From NCBI RefSeq assembly GCF_001880225.1, contig NZ_CP009654.1, forward strand, positions 434,001 to 498,000: a stretch of DNA of 64,000 nucleotides, given 5' to 3'. Shown piece after piece: positions 1-7,742 of the stretch (position 1 is its first letter; each line of letters begins with the position of its first letter). Under the pieces are notes generated by a model. The model was not told the DNA's origin and did no database searches. It worked only from the letters and a program-made list of their open reading frames with translations. A program made the translations under genes and the position numbers. The stretch comes from Francisella frigiditurris (GTDB taxonomy: Bacteria > Pseudomonadota > Gammaproteobacteria > Francisellales > Francisellaceae).

Positions 1-856
1 AAGTATATCCTACCAATTTCGTAGAACTATTGTCATTAGAATATTGGCTTTCTAAGAGAACATAATTTGCTCTTTCTGTTCCCCACTTACCTTGAAGTAC
101 TCTATCTTTAGTAACCACACCTTCTATTATTACCTCTGAGTCTGCAGGCACATATAAATCTAGAGTTTCACACTTTATAACGTTTACGGGCTCACCTTTT
201 ATTCCTCCGGCAAGCTCTAAGCAACCCGCTCCTTTTCTATTGGGAAATTGACTTGTAATATATATTTCTGGATCAACGCTTATAGCAATTGCAACTTCAG
301 TATCTTTGTTGTTACGTTCATTTTCATATATTAAGCGAGAAAAATTACTATATTGAGATGTATATATACCCATAGTATTAGAATTTAATACCTCAACTCT
401 CTTTATAGTTCCTTTATTGACGTTATTATCATTATCTTTTGTAAAAATAATGCCTGAGTGATGGTATGAATTTTCATCATCTTCACAGTATGTTAAAAAT
501 GGAATAGTTAATAAATTGACCTCATCGTTTTTCATTATTACATCTTTAACAGGACTTGAATCTACTCTATTCGTCTTTATAGGTTTATTACTTATATCCA
601 AATAAGTATTAAGTAAATTATCTTCTCTAGTATTAAGAGCTAATGCAAGTAGAGAATCTGTTGCAAAAACTCCTCCAGCAACACTCCAATCAGGGAAGTT
701 TTCTATTGAATTAAATAAAGTGGCATAACCACTATCTTTTGTTGAAGCTTTATAAATACCTGCAGATATTTCATTATCTGTATTCAATCTTTTAGAAACA
801 GTCATTAGTTTATTATTTTCTTTTAATTTTTCGATGTGTTCTCTAAAACTACTCAT
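1..856 (-). CDS. UbiD-family decarboxylase, 5' part only (runs off left edge)
   Basis: The frame is open from an ATG at 856 down to base 2, about 285 codons, with no stop, so the gene continues outside the window. The N-terminus reads MSSFREHIEKLKENNK. Later come a VPADSEVIIEG stretch and an EGVV...GKWG...NY segment, which resemble the VPADAEIVLEG...GPFGE..GY core of UbiD-type prenylated-FMN decarboxylases. Those enzymes remove carboxylate groups from aromatic or unsaturated acids and need prFMN made by a UbiX partner, which is not visible here. The match is by motif only; the catalytic Glu region lies beyond the edge, so substrate and activity cannot be judged. An AGAGAG run sits just before the ATG. 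Confidence 0.65.
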   Translation of the reverse strand, partial: MSSFREHIEKLKENNKLMTVSKRLNTDNEISAGIYKASTKDSGYATLFNSIENFPDWSVAGGVFATDSLLALALNTREDNLLNTYLDISNKPIKTNRVDSSPVKDVIMKNDEVNLLTIPFLTYCEDDENSYHHSGIIFTKDNDNNVNKGTIKRVEVLNSNTMGIYTSQYSNFSRLIYENERNNKDTEVAIAISVDPEIYITSQFPNRKGAGCLELAGGIKGEPVNVIKCETLDLYVPADSEVIIEGVVTKDRVLQGKWGTERANYVLLESQYSNDNSSTKLVGYT

Positions 857-1157
857 ATATGATCTCTCTTAATTTTTAAATTAAACTATTTATGGGTTTA
901 AGTTATTTCGATGAAATGTTTTAAACATTTATTTGTAAGCAAAGACAAATGGAATGTAGCTAATTAAAGTTATATGATGAAATTAATTTAGCTTAATTAG
1001 TATTAATCAATGCATTAAGAAAGACTTGTTAAGGAATGAAAAGACTCTTTTTTTTAATAGGCTTTATAGAATTATCAAAATAATACATGTTAATTAAGAT
1101 TAACCTGCTAATATACAAATTTAAGCATAAGGTTAGTTAATAAGTCAACGCCTCAGT
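857..1157. other. Intergenic region upstream of the UbiD-like gene
   Basis: There are 301 bases between the UbiD-like start and the end of znuB. I found no open frame with a ribosome binding site in it. It must hold the promoter of the UbiD-like gene and the 3' end of the znu transcript. The one clear structure is the palindrome at 914-930; a weaker 6-bp inverted repeat (taacct/aggtta) lies near 1101-1135. Confidence 0.5.
914..930. promoter_or_regulatory. 17-bp perfect palindrome, candidate operator
   Basis: AAATGTTT-T-AAACATTT has two 8-base arms around a single central base. It lies about 58 bases upstream of the UbiD-like ATG, where an operator would be expected. The regulator is unknown. 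In such A+T-rich DNA a chance palindrome is possible. Confidence 0.35.
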
Positions 1158-1949
1158 TTAGAAAAAACTATTTTTAACAATGCTTATAACGTATAGTCCA
1201 CAAATAATAGATGTAATAAAAAAGCTTATAGGAACATCAATATAGTAAGCAGCTATTATCGCTGACCAAACAGAGGCAATAGATATAATTGTGCTTAGTA
1301 TAATAGGTTTGTAAAAACCATCTACCCATTGAGTAGCTATTGCTGCAGGACCTATTAATAGAGAGAAAACTAATAATATACCCACTACCTGACATGCCAT
1401 AGATACGGTTATAGCTATAGCAACAAAAAGAAGTATTGATAGTAGCTTGTTTGGAATATTTTTAGATTCCGCAAACACTGGATCAAGTGATGATATAAAT
1501 AGTGGTCTAGCAATAGAAATAAGTAAGATAATAGTAAAAATAGCTAGTCCTAAGAGTATATATATTTGCTCAAGAGTAACTGTTAAAATATTCCCTATTA
1601 GAATACTCATGACAGAACCAGAATAGCCAGTTTGATATAAAAATAAGAAGTATGTACCTAGCCCAAGAAAGAATGTGAGTACTATACCTATTGCGATATC
1701 ATTCTTTTTTATTTTATCGCCAAAAGCTCCCATTAATAATCCAGCTACTAGATTTATAAATAACTGGCCTGTCATAGCAGAAATGTTGATAAGAACAGCT
1801 CCGGCTGCTCCTGTAAGGCTTATGTGTCCTAGTGCATGAGAGGCAAAAGATAATCTACGAATTATTACAAAAAAGCTAATAACTCCACAAATAAAAGCAA
1901 TAATGGTTCCGGCAATAAAAGCATATTGCATAAAAGTATAACTAAACAC
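1158..1949 (-). CDS. znuB: Zinc (or Mn/Zn) ABC transporter permease ZnuB
   Basis: This is the membrane subunit of a metal-ion ABC importer (ABC-3 family), working with the ATPase and binding protein encoded just upstream. The product is almost entirely hydrophobic with about seven or eight predicted membrane spans, and carries the ABC-3 pattern around LSFASHALGHISLTGAAGA. I chose a GTG start at 1949 because GGAGG lies six bases before it; this makes 263 residues and overlaps the end of znuC by 8 bases, implying translational coupling. A longer frame from 2024 would overlap znuC by over 80 bases and is unlikely. It is last in a znuA-znuC-znuB operon that reads away from zur. Confidence 0.85.
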   Translation of the reverse strand: MFSYTFMQYAFIAGTIIAFICGVISFFVIIRRLSFASHALGHISLTGAAGAVLINISAMTGQLFINLVAGLLMGAFGDKIKKNDIAIGIVLTFFLGLGTYFLFLYQTGYSGSVMSILIGNILTVTLEQIYILLGLAIFTIILLISIARPLFISSLDPVFAESKNIPNKLLSILLFVAIAITVSMACQVVGILLVFSLLIGPAAIATQWVDGFYKPIILSTIISIASVWSAIIAAYYIDVPISFFITSIICGLYVISIVKNSFF

Positions 1950-2625
1950 AGATATCCTCCTGTAAGCAAGGAAACTCATCACAATAGTGGCATGTTTTAT
2001 TTTTGAAGTGTATGAAAGCATCAAGTTGATCGCTAATCTCTTTCATATCATGCGAAATCATTAATAGAGTGATATTTTCTTTTTCATGAACTTCTTTTAA
2101 GCAAGCAATGAACTGTTGCTTAGCTTCAGGGTCAAGATCAGATAATGGTTCGTCTAATAATAGTATCCTAGGGTCATTTATAAGGGCTTGAACTAAGTAT
2201 ATGCGTTTTTTTTGACCACCAGATAGTTCTTTAAAAGGTCTTTTCACATACTCACTTATTTGAGTTAGTTTTATCAGGTATTCAAGCTTTTCTTTAAATT
2301 TCTTATTAAATAATGGTAAGCCAAAATAGTTTGCTTTGTAGCTATATTTTATAAGTGTTAAGCCTGATGTTTTCTCTTCGTAGTTTATTTCTCTTTCTTG
2401 AGGTATATAACTAATTAAGTTTGTATCTATTTGTTTTTTTCCATTAATTAGAATTTCACCAGATATTGGAGGAATTTTTCCTAAAAGAGTTTTAAATAAT
2501 GTTGATTTACCAACTCCATTTTTGCCAACTATACCAACCCATTTATTAGCTGGGATATTTAGGTTTAGAGGGTTGCTTATAGGATCATTTTTATATCCTA
2601 TAATAAGATTAGAACACTTTATCAT
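1942..2625 (-). CDS. znuC: Zinc ABC transporter ATP-binding protein ZnuC
   Basis: This ATPase subunit powers uptake of the metal bound by ZnuA. Of 227 residues, the Walker A is GKNGVGKST near residue 35, the ABC signature is LSGGQKKR, and Walker B is ILLLDEP followed by a D-loop SDLD. A switch His is seen in LMISHD. The C-terminal tail, CHYCDEFPCLQEDIC, has four cysteines in 15 residues. This is unusual for the family and could bind metal (inference). The gene follows znuA by 8 bases and overlaps znuB. Confidence 0.9.
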   Translation of the reverse strand: MIKCSNLIIGYKNDPISNPLNLNIPANKWVGIVGKNGVGKSTLFKTLLGKIPPISGEILINGKKQIDTNLISYIPQEREINYEEKTSGLTLIKYSYKANYFGLPLFNKKFKEKLEYLIKLTQISEYVKRPFKELSGGQKKRIYLVQALINDPRILLLDEPLSDLDPEAKQQFIACLKEVHEKENITLLMISHDMKEISDQLDAFIHFKNKTCHYCDEFPCLQEDICV

Positions 2626-2633
2626 AAAATTTA

Positions 2634-3509
2634 TTACTGGTTATTTTGAGTTTTTTCTAGAGCTTCTTTTGTTTTATTTAATGTATCAATCATCCAACTA
2701 ATAGCATTTTTATTTGTAGGCATTGTTTCAGTTAAGCCAACTATTTGGATATTATTTTTTTTCGCTAGACCTAATATATTTTTAGTAATATTATCGGTTA
2801 CTTGTTCGTTGTAAAATAATACTTTGACAATATTATTATTGAATAATTCTTGATACTCAATCATTAATCTTGGGCTTGGTTCAGAATCGTTCATAATGAC
2901 CCATTGGAAGTTTAAGCCATACATGTTTAAGCCAAGAGCATTCGCCATGTATCCAAATAAAGGTTCTGTAGCGGTTACAGGAGTATCTTTATACTTTTCT
3001 TTTATTTCATCTACAAGGCTATATACACCATTATACTGTTGTTGAAATTTTTCAAGATTATTTCTGAAGTACTCACTATTTTCTAGATCTAGAGAAGAAA
3101 AAACATTTGTAAGTTTTTCAGCCATCTTAGGGAATGTTTCTGGCTGATACCATAAATGAGGGTTTATTCCATATTTATCTGTAGATTTGTAATTAAGTAA
3201 ATCTTGAGCAGCCACAATCTTAGCTTTTTTATTATTTTTTACAATAGAATTTATCCATGTATCATAGTCTGCACCGTTATATATGATAACGTCGGCATTT
3301 TCTAATAGAGTTGCATTTTTTACAGACGCTACAAAAGAGTGAGGGTCACCATCAGCATTGGTTATAATGCTTGTGACATCTACTCTATCTCCACCAATCA
3401 TTTCGGCAACACTGCCATATTGGTTTTCTGCAGCTATAACACTTATTTTTGCATTAGCAATGCCAATCATGCTTATTAGAGATAAAAAGCCAATTAATAT
3501 TTTTTTCAT
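2634..3509 (-). CDS. znuA: Periplasmic metal-binding protein ZnuA (cluster A-I)
   Basis: This is the solute-binding protein of the importer, 291 residues with a signal peptide (MKKILIGFLSLISMIGIANA). Probable metal ligands are the His of DGDPHSF and the His of NPHLWYQPE. The third ligand position, where zinc-type proteins usually have His, reads TATEPLFGYMANALG, so it is Glu. A Glu here is known from PsaA-like manganese proteins, although the operon context (zur, a Zur-box-like site) argues for zinc. There is no long His/Asp-rich loop of the E. coli ZnuA type. It is first in the operon, with the dyad at 3539-3553 about 30 bases upstream of its ATG. Confidence 0.85.
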   Translation of the reverse strand: MKKILIGFLSLISMIGIANAKISVIAAENQYGSVAEMIGGDRVDVTSIITNADGDPHSFVASVKNATLLENADVIIYNGADYDTWINSIVKNNKKAKIVAAQDLLNYKSTDKYGINPHLWYQPETFPKMAEKLTNVFSSLDLENSEYFRNNLEKFQQQYNGVYSLVDEIKEKYKDTPVTATEPLFGYMANALGLNMYGLNFQWVIMNDSEPSPRLMIEYQELFNNNIVKVLFYNEQVTDNITKNILGLAKKNNIQIVGLTETMPTNKNAISWMIDTLNKTKEALEKTQNNQ

Positions 3510-3538
3510 AATGTATTAAAAAGAATAATATTTTATAG

Positions 3539-3553
3539 TGTTATATTGTAACA
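3539..3553. promoter_or_regulatory. Zur-box-like operator between znuA and zur
   Basis: TGTTATATTGTAACA is a near-perfect dyad closely matching the core TGTTATA-N-TATAACA of proteobacterial Zur boxes. It sits 30 bases before the znuA ATG and about 100 bases before zur, so it probably represses znuACB and perhaps zur when zinc is plentiful. A TATAAT at 3618-3623 is a likely -10 for zur. Confidence 0.65.
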
Positions 3554-3656
3554 GTTTAGTATGGTTAAGAATAGATAAATTTTAGGGTTTTATTTATATT
3601 GCTCTTCTTTTATGGGATATAATGTTATTGTTGAGAACTTAAAATAAGTTATATGA

Positions 3657-4082
3657 ATGTCATTTATTAAAGTTGCTAAAAACTTTTGTGATGAAAATAA
3701 ATTTCGCTTCACAAAGCCAAGAAAGCAAGTGCTAGAGTTACTATTATCTAGATCTAACCCAATGGGCGCATATGACATTTTAGAAGAGCTATCTACAGAA
3801 AATCATAAGCTAAGTCCGCCAACAATTTATAGGGCAATAGATTTTTGGGTTGAGCAGGGGTTTATTCATAAAATAATGTCTTTAAACTCATATATTGCTT
3901 GTAAGGATAGACATACAACAAATCATATCATCTTATTTATTTGTGATAGCTGTAAAAAAGTAAATGAAGTTCATATAAAAGAAGATATAGATTTTTTTAA
4001 TATTAATGATTCAATTAAGAATTTTCATCCAAGGCAAGCATTTACAGAAGTGAATGGTCTATGTGCAGCGTGCACTAACTAA
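3657..4082 (+). CDS. zur: Fur-family zinc uptake regulator Zur
   Basis: This 141-residue Fur-family repressor has a winged helix containing LSPPTIYRAIDFWVEQGFIHKI, then a metal-binding dimerisation half. Two CxxC pairs (CDSCKK and the C-terminal CAACTN) form the structural zinc site, and HTTNHI resembles the histidine-rich regulatory site. Zur rather than Fur is chosen because the gene is divergent from znuACB with a Zur-like dyad between them. Another ATG lies four bases upstream but out of frame. Confidence 0.85.
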   Translation: MSFIKVAKNFCDENKFRFTKPRKQVLELLLSRSNPMGAYDILEELSTENHKLSPPTIYRAIDFWVEQGFIHKIMSLNSYIACKDRHTTNHIILFICDSCKKVNEVHIKEDIDFFNINDSIKNFHPRQAFTEVNGLCAACTN

Positions 4083-4135
4083 AAAATAAATCTCGTGATA
4101 AAATCAAAATTAAATGATAATCGTGTTATTTAGTT

Positions 4136-4960
4136 ATGAGAAAAATAATTTTCCTTATTTTTACGATCTTTTTTTTGTCTAATGCATTTTCAGAAACAAA
4201 AGAGCTTAGTTGTCCAACATTTAAGTCAGGAGCGCTTTGCCTAAGTGAAAAACCTTTTTGTGGTGATACTTGTAGCAATACGCCCTTTTGTCGTACAAAC
4301 TGTTGGCCTACAGAACATGGCTCTGCTTGGTCTGGAGGAGGTGTGGATAGCCAAACAAAACAGTTGTATTGTGAAGAGGCAACTTACGCAAATTGTCATT
4401 TTTCAGGACCTTCCTATCCTACAGGATCAAATTCTGATAATCCTATTTTACCTTGTAAAGTAAGTGATGATGGTAAAACAGCTGATTGTAGATGTAAGGT
4501 TTTTAAAGGTCATAACTATGTAAATATAGATGGTATTATGAATCTAGGTGTCTATTATGAGACTGTGAAAGTCTGTGGTGAAGATGGTTCAAAATGTAAA
4601 AATCTATCGACTTGCTTACCAGACGATAGTGGCAAGTGTGAAGGAGTAGAAGCCCCTGTTTGTAAGTATATAGCAGCACAAAATAGTCAAAATGATGATG
4701 TTTCATTTATACCTGGAGCAGATTTAATTTCAACTTATGGTTTTGGGATGAATGAAGCTTATGCTGTGGCTGGCCCTAAAGGTGGAACTCAATGTAATAA
4801 TATAGATGTTGCAGGTTGTATGGCTCAACCATGTAAATATGAAGAGGGATCAGATAATAAATATGCTATTTGTAGTTGTCCGATTACAAAAGGAGCATCT
4901 TTGAATTTACACCAAAAAGGAGCATCTTGTGATATACCTAAAGGCTATGTTTGGGAGTAA
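4136..4960 (+). CDS. Cysteine-rich secreted protein, function unknown
   Basis: This 274-residue protein starts with a signal peptide (MRKIIFLIFTIFFLSNAFS). The mature part has 22 cysteines, an even number, including clusters such as CGDTCSNTPFCRTNC, CRC, CKNLSTC and CSCP. This points to a periplasmic, surface or secreted protein held by many disulfides. No catalytic motif or known domain was recognised. It lies 54 bases after zur and 3 bases before the convergent MFS gene. Its folding would depend on Dsb enzymes; a dsbB-like gene is at 11129. Confidence 0.7.
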   Translation: MRKIIFLIFTIFFLSNAFSETKELSCPTFKSGALCLSEKPFCGDTCSNTPFCRTNCWPTEHGSAWSGGGVDSQTKQLYCEEATYANCHFSGPSYPTGSNSDNPILPCKVSDDGKTADCRCKVFKGHNYVNIDGIMNLGVYYETVKVCGEDGSKCKNLSTCLPDDSGKCEGVEAPVCKYIAAQNSQNDDVSFIPGADLISTYGFGMNEAYAVAGPKGGTQCNNIDVAGCMAQPCKYEEGSDNKYAICSCPITKGASLNLHQKGASCDIPKGYVWE

Positions 4961-4963
4961 TAA

Positions 4964-6190
4964 CTAATCTTTTACTTTATCTTTTATTAATAAACCTATT
5001 ATGAAAGATAATATCATAAGAGCTGGTACAAAAAGCATAGTTACTTGGAAAGCATAAAGAGGGTCATTCGTTTGCTTTAAGTGACCAATAATAGCCCCAG
5101 TTATTGGCTGTAAAACTCCTCCGCTTAATGGCAGGAATAAATTAACTAAAGCTAACCCTGTAGCTATTTGTGTAGGAGAAACAGTATTTCTAAGAGCAGA
5201 GTAGTTTAATACGTGTACAGCTTGTACACCACCAAATAAAATACACAGTGCATAAGCAATATAAGGATTAGAGTTTAGGTATAAAAGGGTAATAACTATA
5301 AATAAACCAAATATTGGAGCTATAATTAAAAATCTTCTTTCTCCATTGAATATGGTTGCTACAACTCCCCACATGGGACTGAATATTGCAACACCAATAA
5401 ATATCATTGATGTACATAATCCAGCGCTAACTTCTGAAAATCCCGATAGCTGTAAGTATCTTATTCCCCATAGATCAGCAAATAAGACTGTTGTGCCATA
5501 AATAGTGAAGCAATATAAGCCGTTCAACCAAATTTGTTTATTCTTTAATATTTCAGTTAGATTTTTTAAGACATTAACTTCTGGTCTATCTTTTTTATTT
5601 TGTTTATTAAAGTCAGGATGAATTTTAATTACAAAAATACTAAACATCAGCAGTATTAATGAAATTATAAAAACTCCTTGCATAATTGTAGAGATACTAT
5701 AATGTCCAACAAGGATAACTAATGGAGCTGCAGAAAGAGTAGCACCTATATATAAAAGCAATTGGGTAAAGCCTGTAAATAAAGGGAAAGCCCTATTTGG
5801 AAGCCATATGGAAATAGTTTTTAGAGTACATAAAAAGGCAAACCCTCCTCCAAACCCCGCTAATGCTCTGTATATAGTAAGAGAGTGTACGTTTGTTGCT
5901 TTTGAAGCTATAAGTATCGCAATAGAAAAAATAAATGTACTAACTATCATTACTTTCTTGACCCCAAACTTATCAACTAATATTCCTGCTGGAATTTGTG
6001 ATGCTACATAGCTCCAATAAAAAGCAGAACTAAATAAAGCTATAGATGTTGTATTTAATTCGTATGGAGCGAGCATGAAATTATCTAAAAGAGCACCTGT
6101 TGAAGATCTAATAAAATATTCTAAGGAATAAAAGAAGGCGCATGTAAACCAAATTATTAGAGCTAAAGACGTTATTTTCTGCTTATGCAT
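4964..6190 (-). CDS. MFS transporter, Pht/Fpt-like
   Basis: This 408-residue, 12-span major facilitator protein has the loop-2/3 signature GILVDKFGVKKVM after span 2 and a long cytoplasmic loop (HPDFNKQNKKDRPEVN) in the middle. The N-terminal LEYFIRSSTGALL region resembles the phagosomal transporter family of Legionella (Pht) and Francisella (Fpt), which import amino acids or nucleosides. This subfamily placement is by impression and the substrate is unknown. The start has AGGAGA nearby. A small dyad at 6227-6242 lies upstream. Confidence 0.75.
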   Translation of the reverse strand: MHKQKITSLALIIWFTCAFFYSLEYFIRSSTGALLDNFMLAPYELNTTSIALFSSAFYWSYVASQIPAGILVDKFGVKKVMIVSTFIFSIAILIASKATNVHSLTIYRALAGFGGGFAFLCTLKTISIWLPNRAFPLFTGFTQLLLYIGATLSAAPLVILVGHYSISTIMQGVFIISLILLMFSIFVIKIHPDFNKQNKKDRPEVNVLKNLTEILKNKQIWLNGLYCFTIYGTTVLFADLWGIRYLQLSGFSEVSAGLCTSMIFIGVAIFSPMWGVVATIFNGERRFLIIAPIFGLFIVITLLYLNSNPYIAYALCILFGGVQAVHVLNYSALRNTVSPTQIATGLALVNLFLPLSGGVLQPITGAIIGHLKQTNDPLYAFQVTMLFVPALMILSFIIGLLIKDKVKD

Positions 6191-6226
6191 AATTACTTTT
6201 CTCCTATTAGTTTTGAAAAAGAAAAT

Positions 6227-6242
6227 ATGAGAAAAATCTCAT
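6227..6242. promoter_or_regulatory. Dyad upstream of the MFS gene, candidate operator
   Basis: ATGAGA-AAAA-TCTCAT is a perfect 6+6 inverted repeat 37 bases before the transporter ATG. It could bind a repressor of the transporter. There is no independent support. Confidence 0.25.
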
Positions 6243-6362
6243 GTTTAGCTTATTCTAAAACAGTTTTTATAGCAATTAAATTATTGCATTGACATCTATC
6301 AAGGCTATATAATATAAAAGTCTTGGTTGATTCAGTTTATTTGTTTTTCTGGGAGAAGTGTG

Positions 6363-6803
6363 ATGAACATTAGTAAAATGATTTATATAGCTATTTTGAG
6401 TTTTTTTCTTTTTTTAAGTGGCTGTGCAACTACTGATCAAGCAAATGCTACATATGAGCAAGGAAACTATACTGTTAATATGGATAGTAGTATGAAGCAA
6501 GTTTATGATGCTACACTAAGAGCAGTAGAAACTGGACAAACTTATGATGATACTGGAAACCCTTACATTATAAGTATAAATAAAATAAATGATAAATCAG
6601 CGTTAATTAAAGCTCAGAGTGGAGCAGATCCTTCAGACTATTTGTACGTTGCATTTGGTAAAAAGACTAATGACTCATCAATTATTAGAATAAGATATGG
6701 GCAAGATGGTGACGAGATAAGATCTTCAGCACTAATCCCGATTATTAAAAAGAATTTAAATAACTTTAATGTTGATAAGATAAATATAGAGCCAGCGCTT
6801 TAG
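6363..6803 (+). CDS. Small lipoprotein, DUF3568-like (copy 1 of 3)
   Basis: This is a 146-residue predicted lipoprotein. I start it at ATG 6363, which follows GGGAGAAG, rather than at an earlier ATG, because this yields a clean signal MNISKMIYIAILSFFLFLSGC with lipobox LSGC. The mature part has the family pattern: a GNYTVNMDSSMKQVYDATLRAVE segment, two beta strands, then IRIRYGQDGDE. Function is unknown. It is the first of three tandem paralogues (next at 6822 and 7250), with a fourth at 45255. Confidence 0.7.
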   Translation: MNISKMIYIAILSFFLFLSGCATTDQANATYEQGNYTVNMDSSMKQVYDATLRAVETGQTYDDTGNPYIISINKINDKSALIKAQSGADPSDYLYVAFGKKTNDSSIIRIRYGQDGDEIRSSALIPIIKKNLNNFNVDKINIEPAL

Positions 6804-6821
6804 AGGCTCGTGGAGAAAGTA

Positions 6822-7226
6822 GTGAAACTTAGTAAGTTTATTTATGTAGGGTTTATAGCAATATCTGTATTATTTTTAAGTGGTTGTATTGCAGCTGCTG
6901 TCACGGGAGATGGAACAAAAGCATATCTTGATGGTACATATACTATGAATATGAATGGAAGTGTTAAGCAAGTTTATGGAGCTGCTTTAAAGGCTGTTAA
7001 ATCCAATGATTCATATGTGTTAGTATCTAAATCACTTATGGATTCTAATGCGGAAATTATAGGCGCTACAAAGTTAGACTCTACAGATTTCTATGTTGAT
7101 ATAGAGAAGCTTGATAGTAGTGCTTCGAAAGTTTCTATAAAATTTGGTCATTTTGGAGATCAAGCTCAATCATCGACCTTGATGGACGAGATTCAAAAAA
7201 ATGTAGTTTCTGTTTTAAAGCCTTAA
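6822..7226 (+). CDS. Small lipoprotein, DUF3568-like (copy 2 of 3)
   Basis: This 134-residue lipoprotein has signal peptide and lipobox SVLFLSGC. A GTG at 6822 preceded by GGAGA five bases upstream is preferred; a GTG at 6810 would add four residues. The same pattern recurs as in its neighbour: DGTYTMNMNGSVKQVYGAAL, then VSIKFGHFGDQAQ. The copies differ a lot in sequence, so the duplication is old. Nothing suggests an enzyme. Confidence 0.7.
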   Translation: MKLSKFIYVGFIAISVLFLSGCIAAAVTGDGTKAYLDGTYTMNMNGSVKQVYGAALKAVKSNDSYVLVSKSLMDSNAEIIGATKLDSTDFYVDIEKLDSSASKVSIKFGHFGDQAQSSTLMDEIQKNVVSVLKP

Positions 7227-7249
7227 TTTAATGAGTCATTAAGAATATT

Positions 7250-7669
7250 ATGAAAAAAATATACCTAGTTATTTTTGCTTCTTTTATAGCATTTTCTCTA
7301 AATAGTTGTGTAACGGCAGCTATATTAATTGGTGGAGCTGCATTAGCTGCTGGAGGGGTTTATTACTATCAAAATGGTAACTATGTAATTGAAGTTCCAA
7401 ATACAATGAGAGATGCGTATAGTGCGACAATAAAAACATTTCAGACTAACTCAAGTTTTTATACTCTTAAAGATAAATCAATTGGGTCTGAAAGTGCAAC
7501 AGTCACGGCAGAAACAAAAAACGATGCAGATAAGATCACGGTTACTATAGAATTGTTAGGGCCTAAATTAACTAGTATAAAAATTAGATATGGTACTTTG
7601 GGAGATGAAAAACTTTCTGCAAAAATTGCTGACCAAATAACAGGTAACTTGACAGAAAATAAAGTTTAG
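7250..7669 (+). CDS. Small lipoprotein, DUF3568-like (copy 3 of 3)
   Basis: This 139-residue product has a lipobox LNSC after a hydrophobic signal. A second hydrophobic, glycine-rich stretch (AAILIGGAALAAGGVYYY) follows the acylated cysteine. That second stretch is absent from copy 1 and could be a membrane-inserting or glycine-zipper segment. The family core follows: NGNYVIEVPNTMRDAYSAT and IKIRYGTLGDE. It is probably cotranscribed with the two preceding copies. Function is unknown. Confidence 0.7.
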   Translation: MKKIYLVIFASFIAFSLNSCVTAAILIGGAALAAGGVYYYQNGNYVIEVPNTMRDAYSATIKTFQTNSSFYTLKDKSIGSESATVTAETKNDADKITVTIELLGPKLTSIKIRYGTLGDEKLSAKIADQITGNLTENKV

Positions 7670-7742
7670 GTATAAAAACTTCTTTTGTAATATTTTAGCT
7701 GTATAATTTTAAATATTATTTGCAGACATTAGTGCTGTTTTT

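Noticed and set aside
1950-2024. Longer znuB start at 2024
   Set aside because: It would overlap znuC by more than 80 bases, and GGAGG is placed correctly only for the GTG at 1949.
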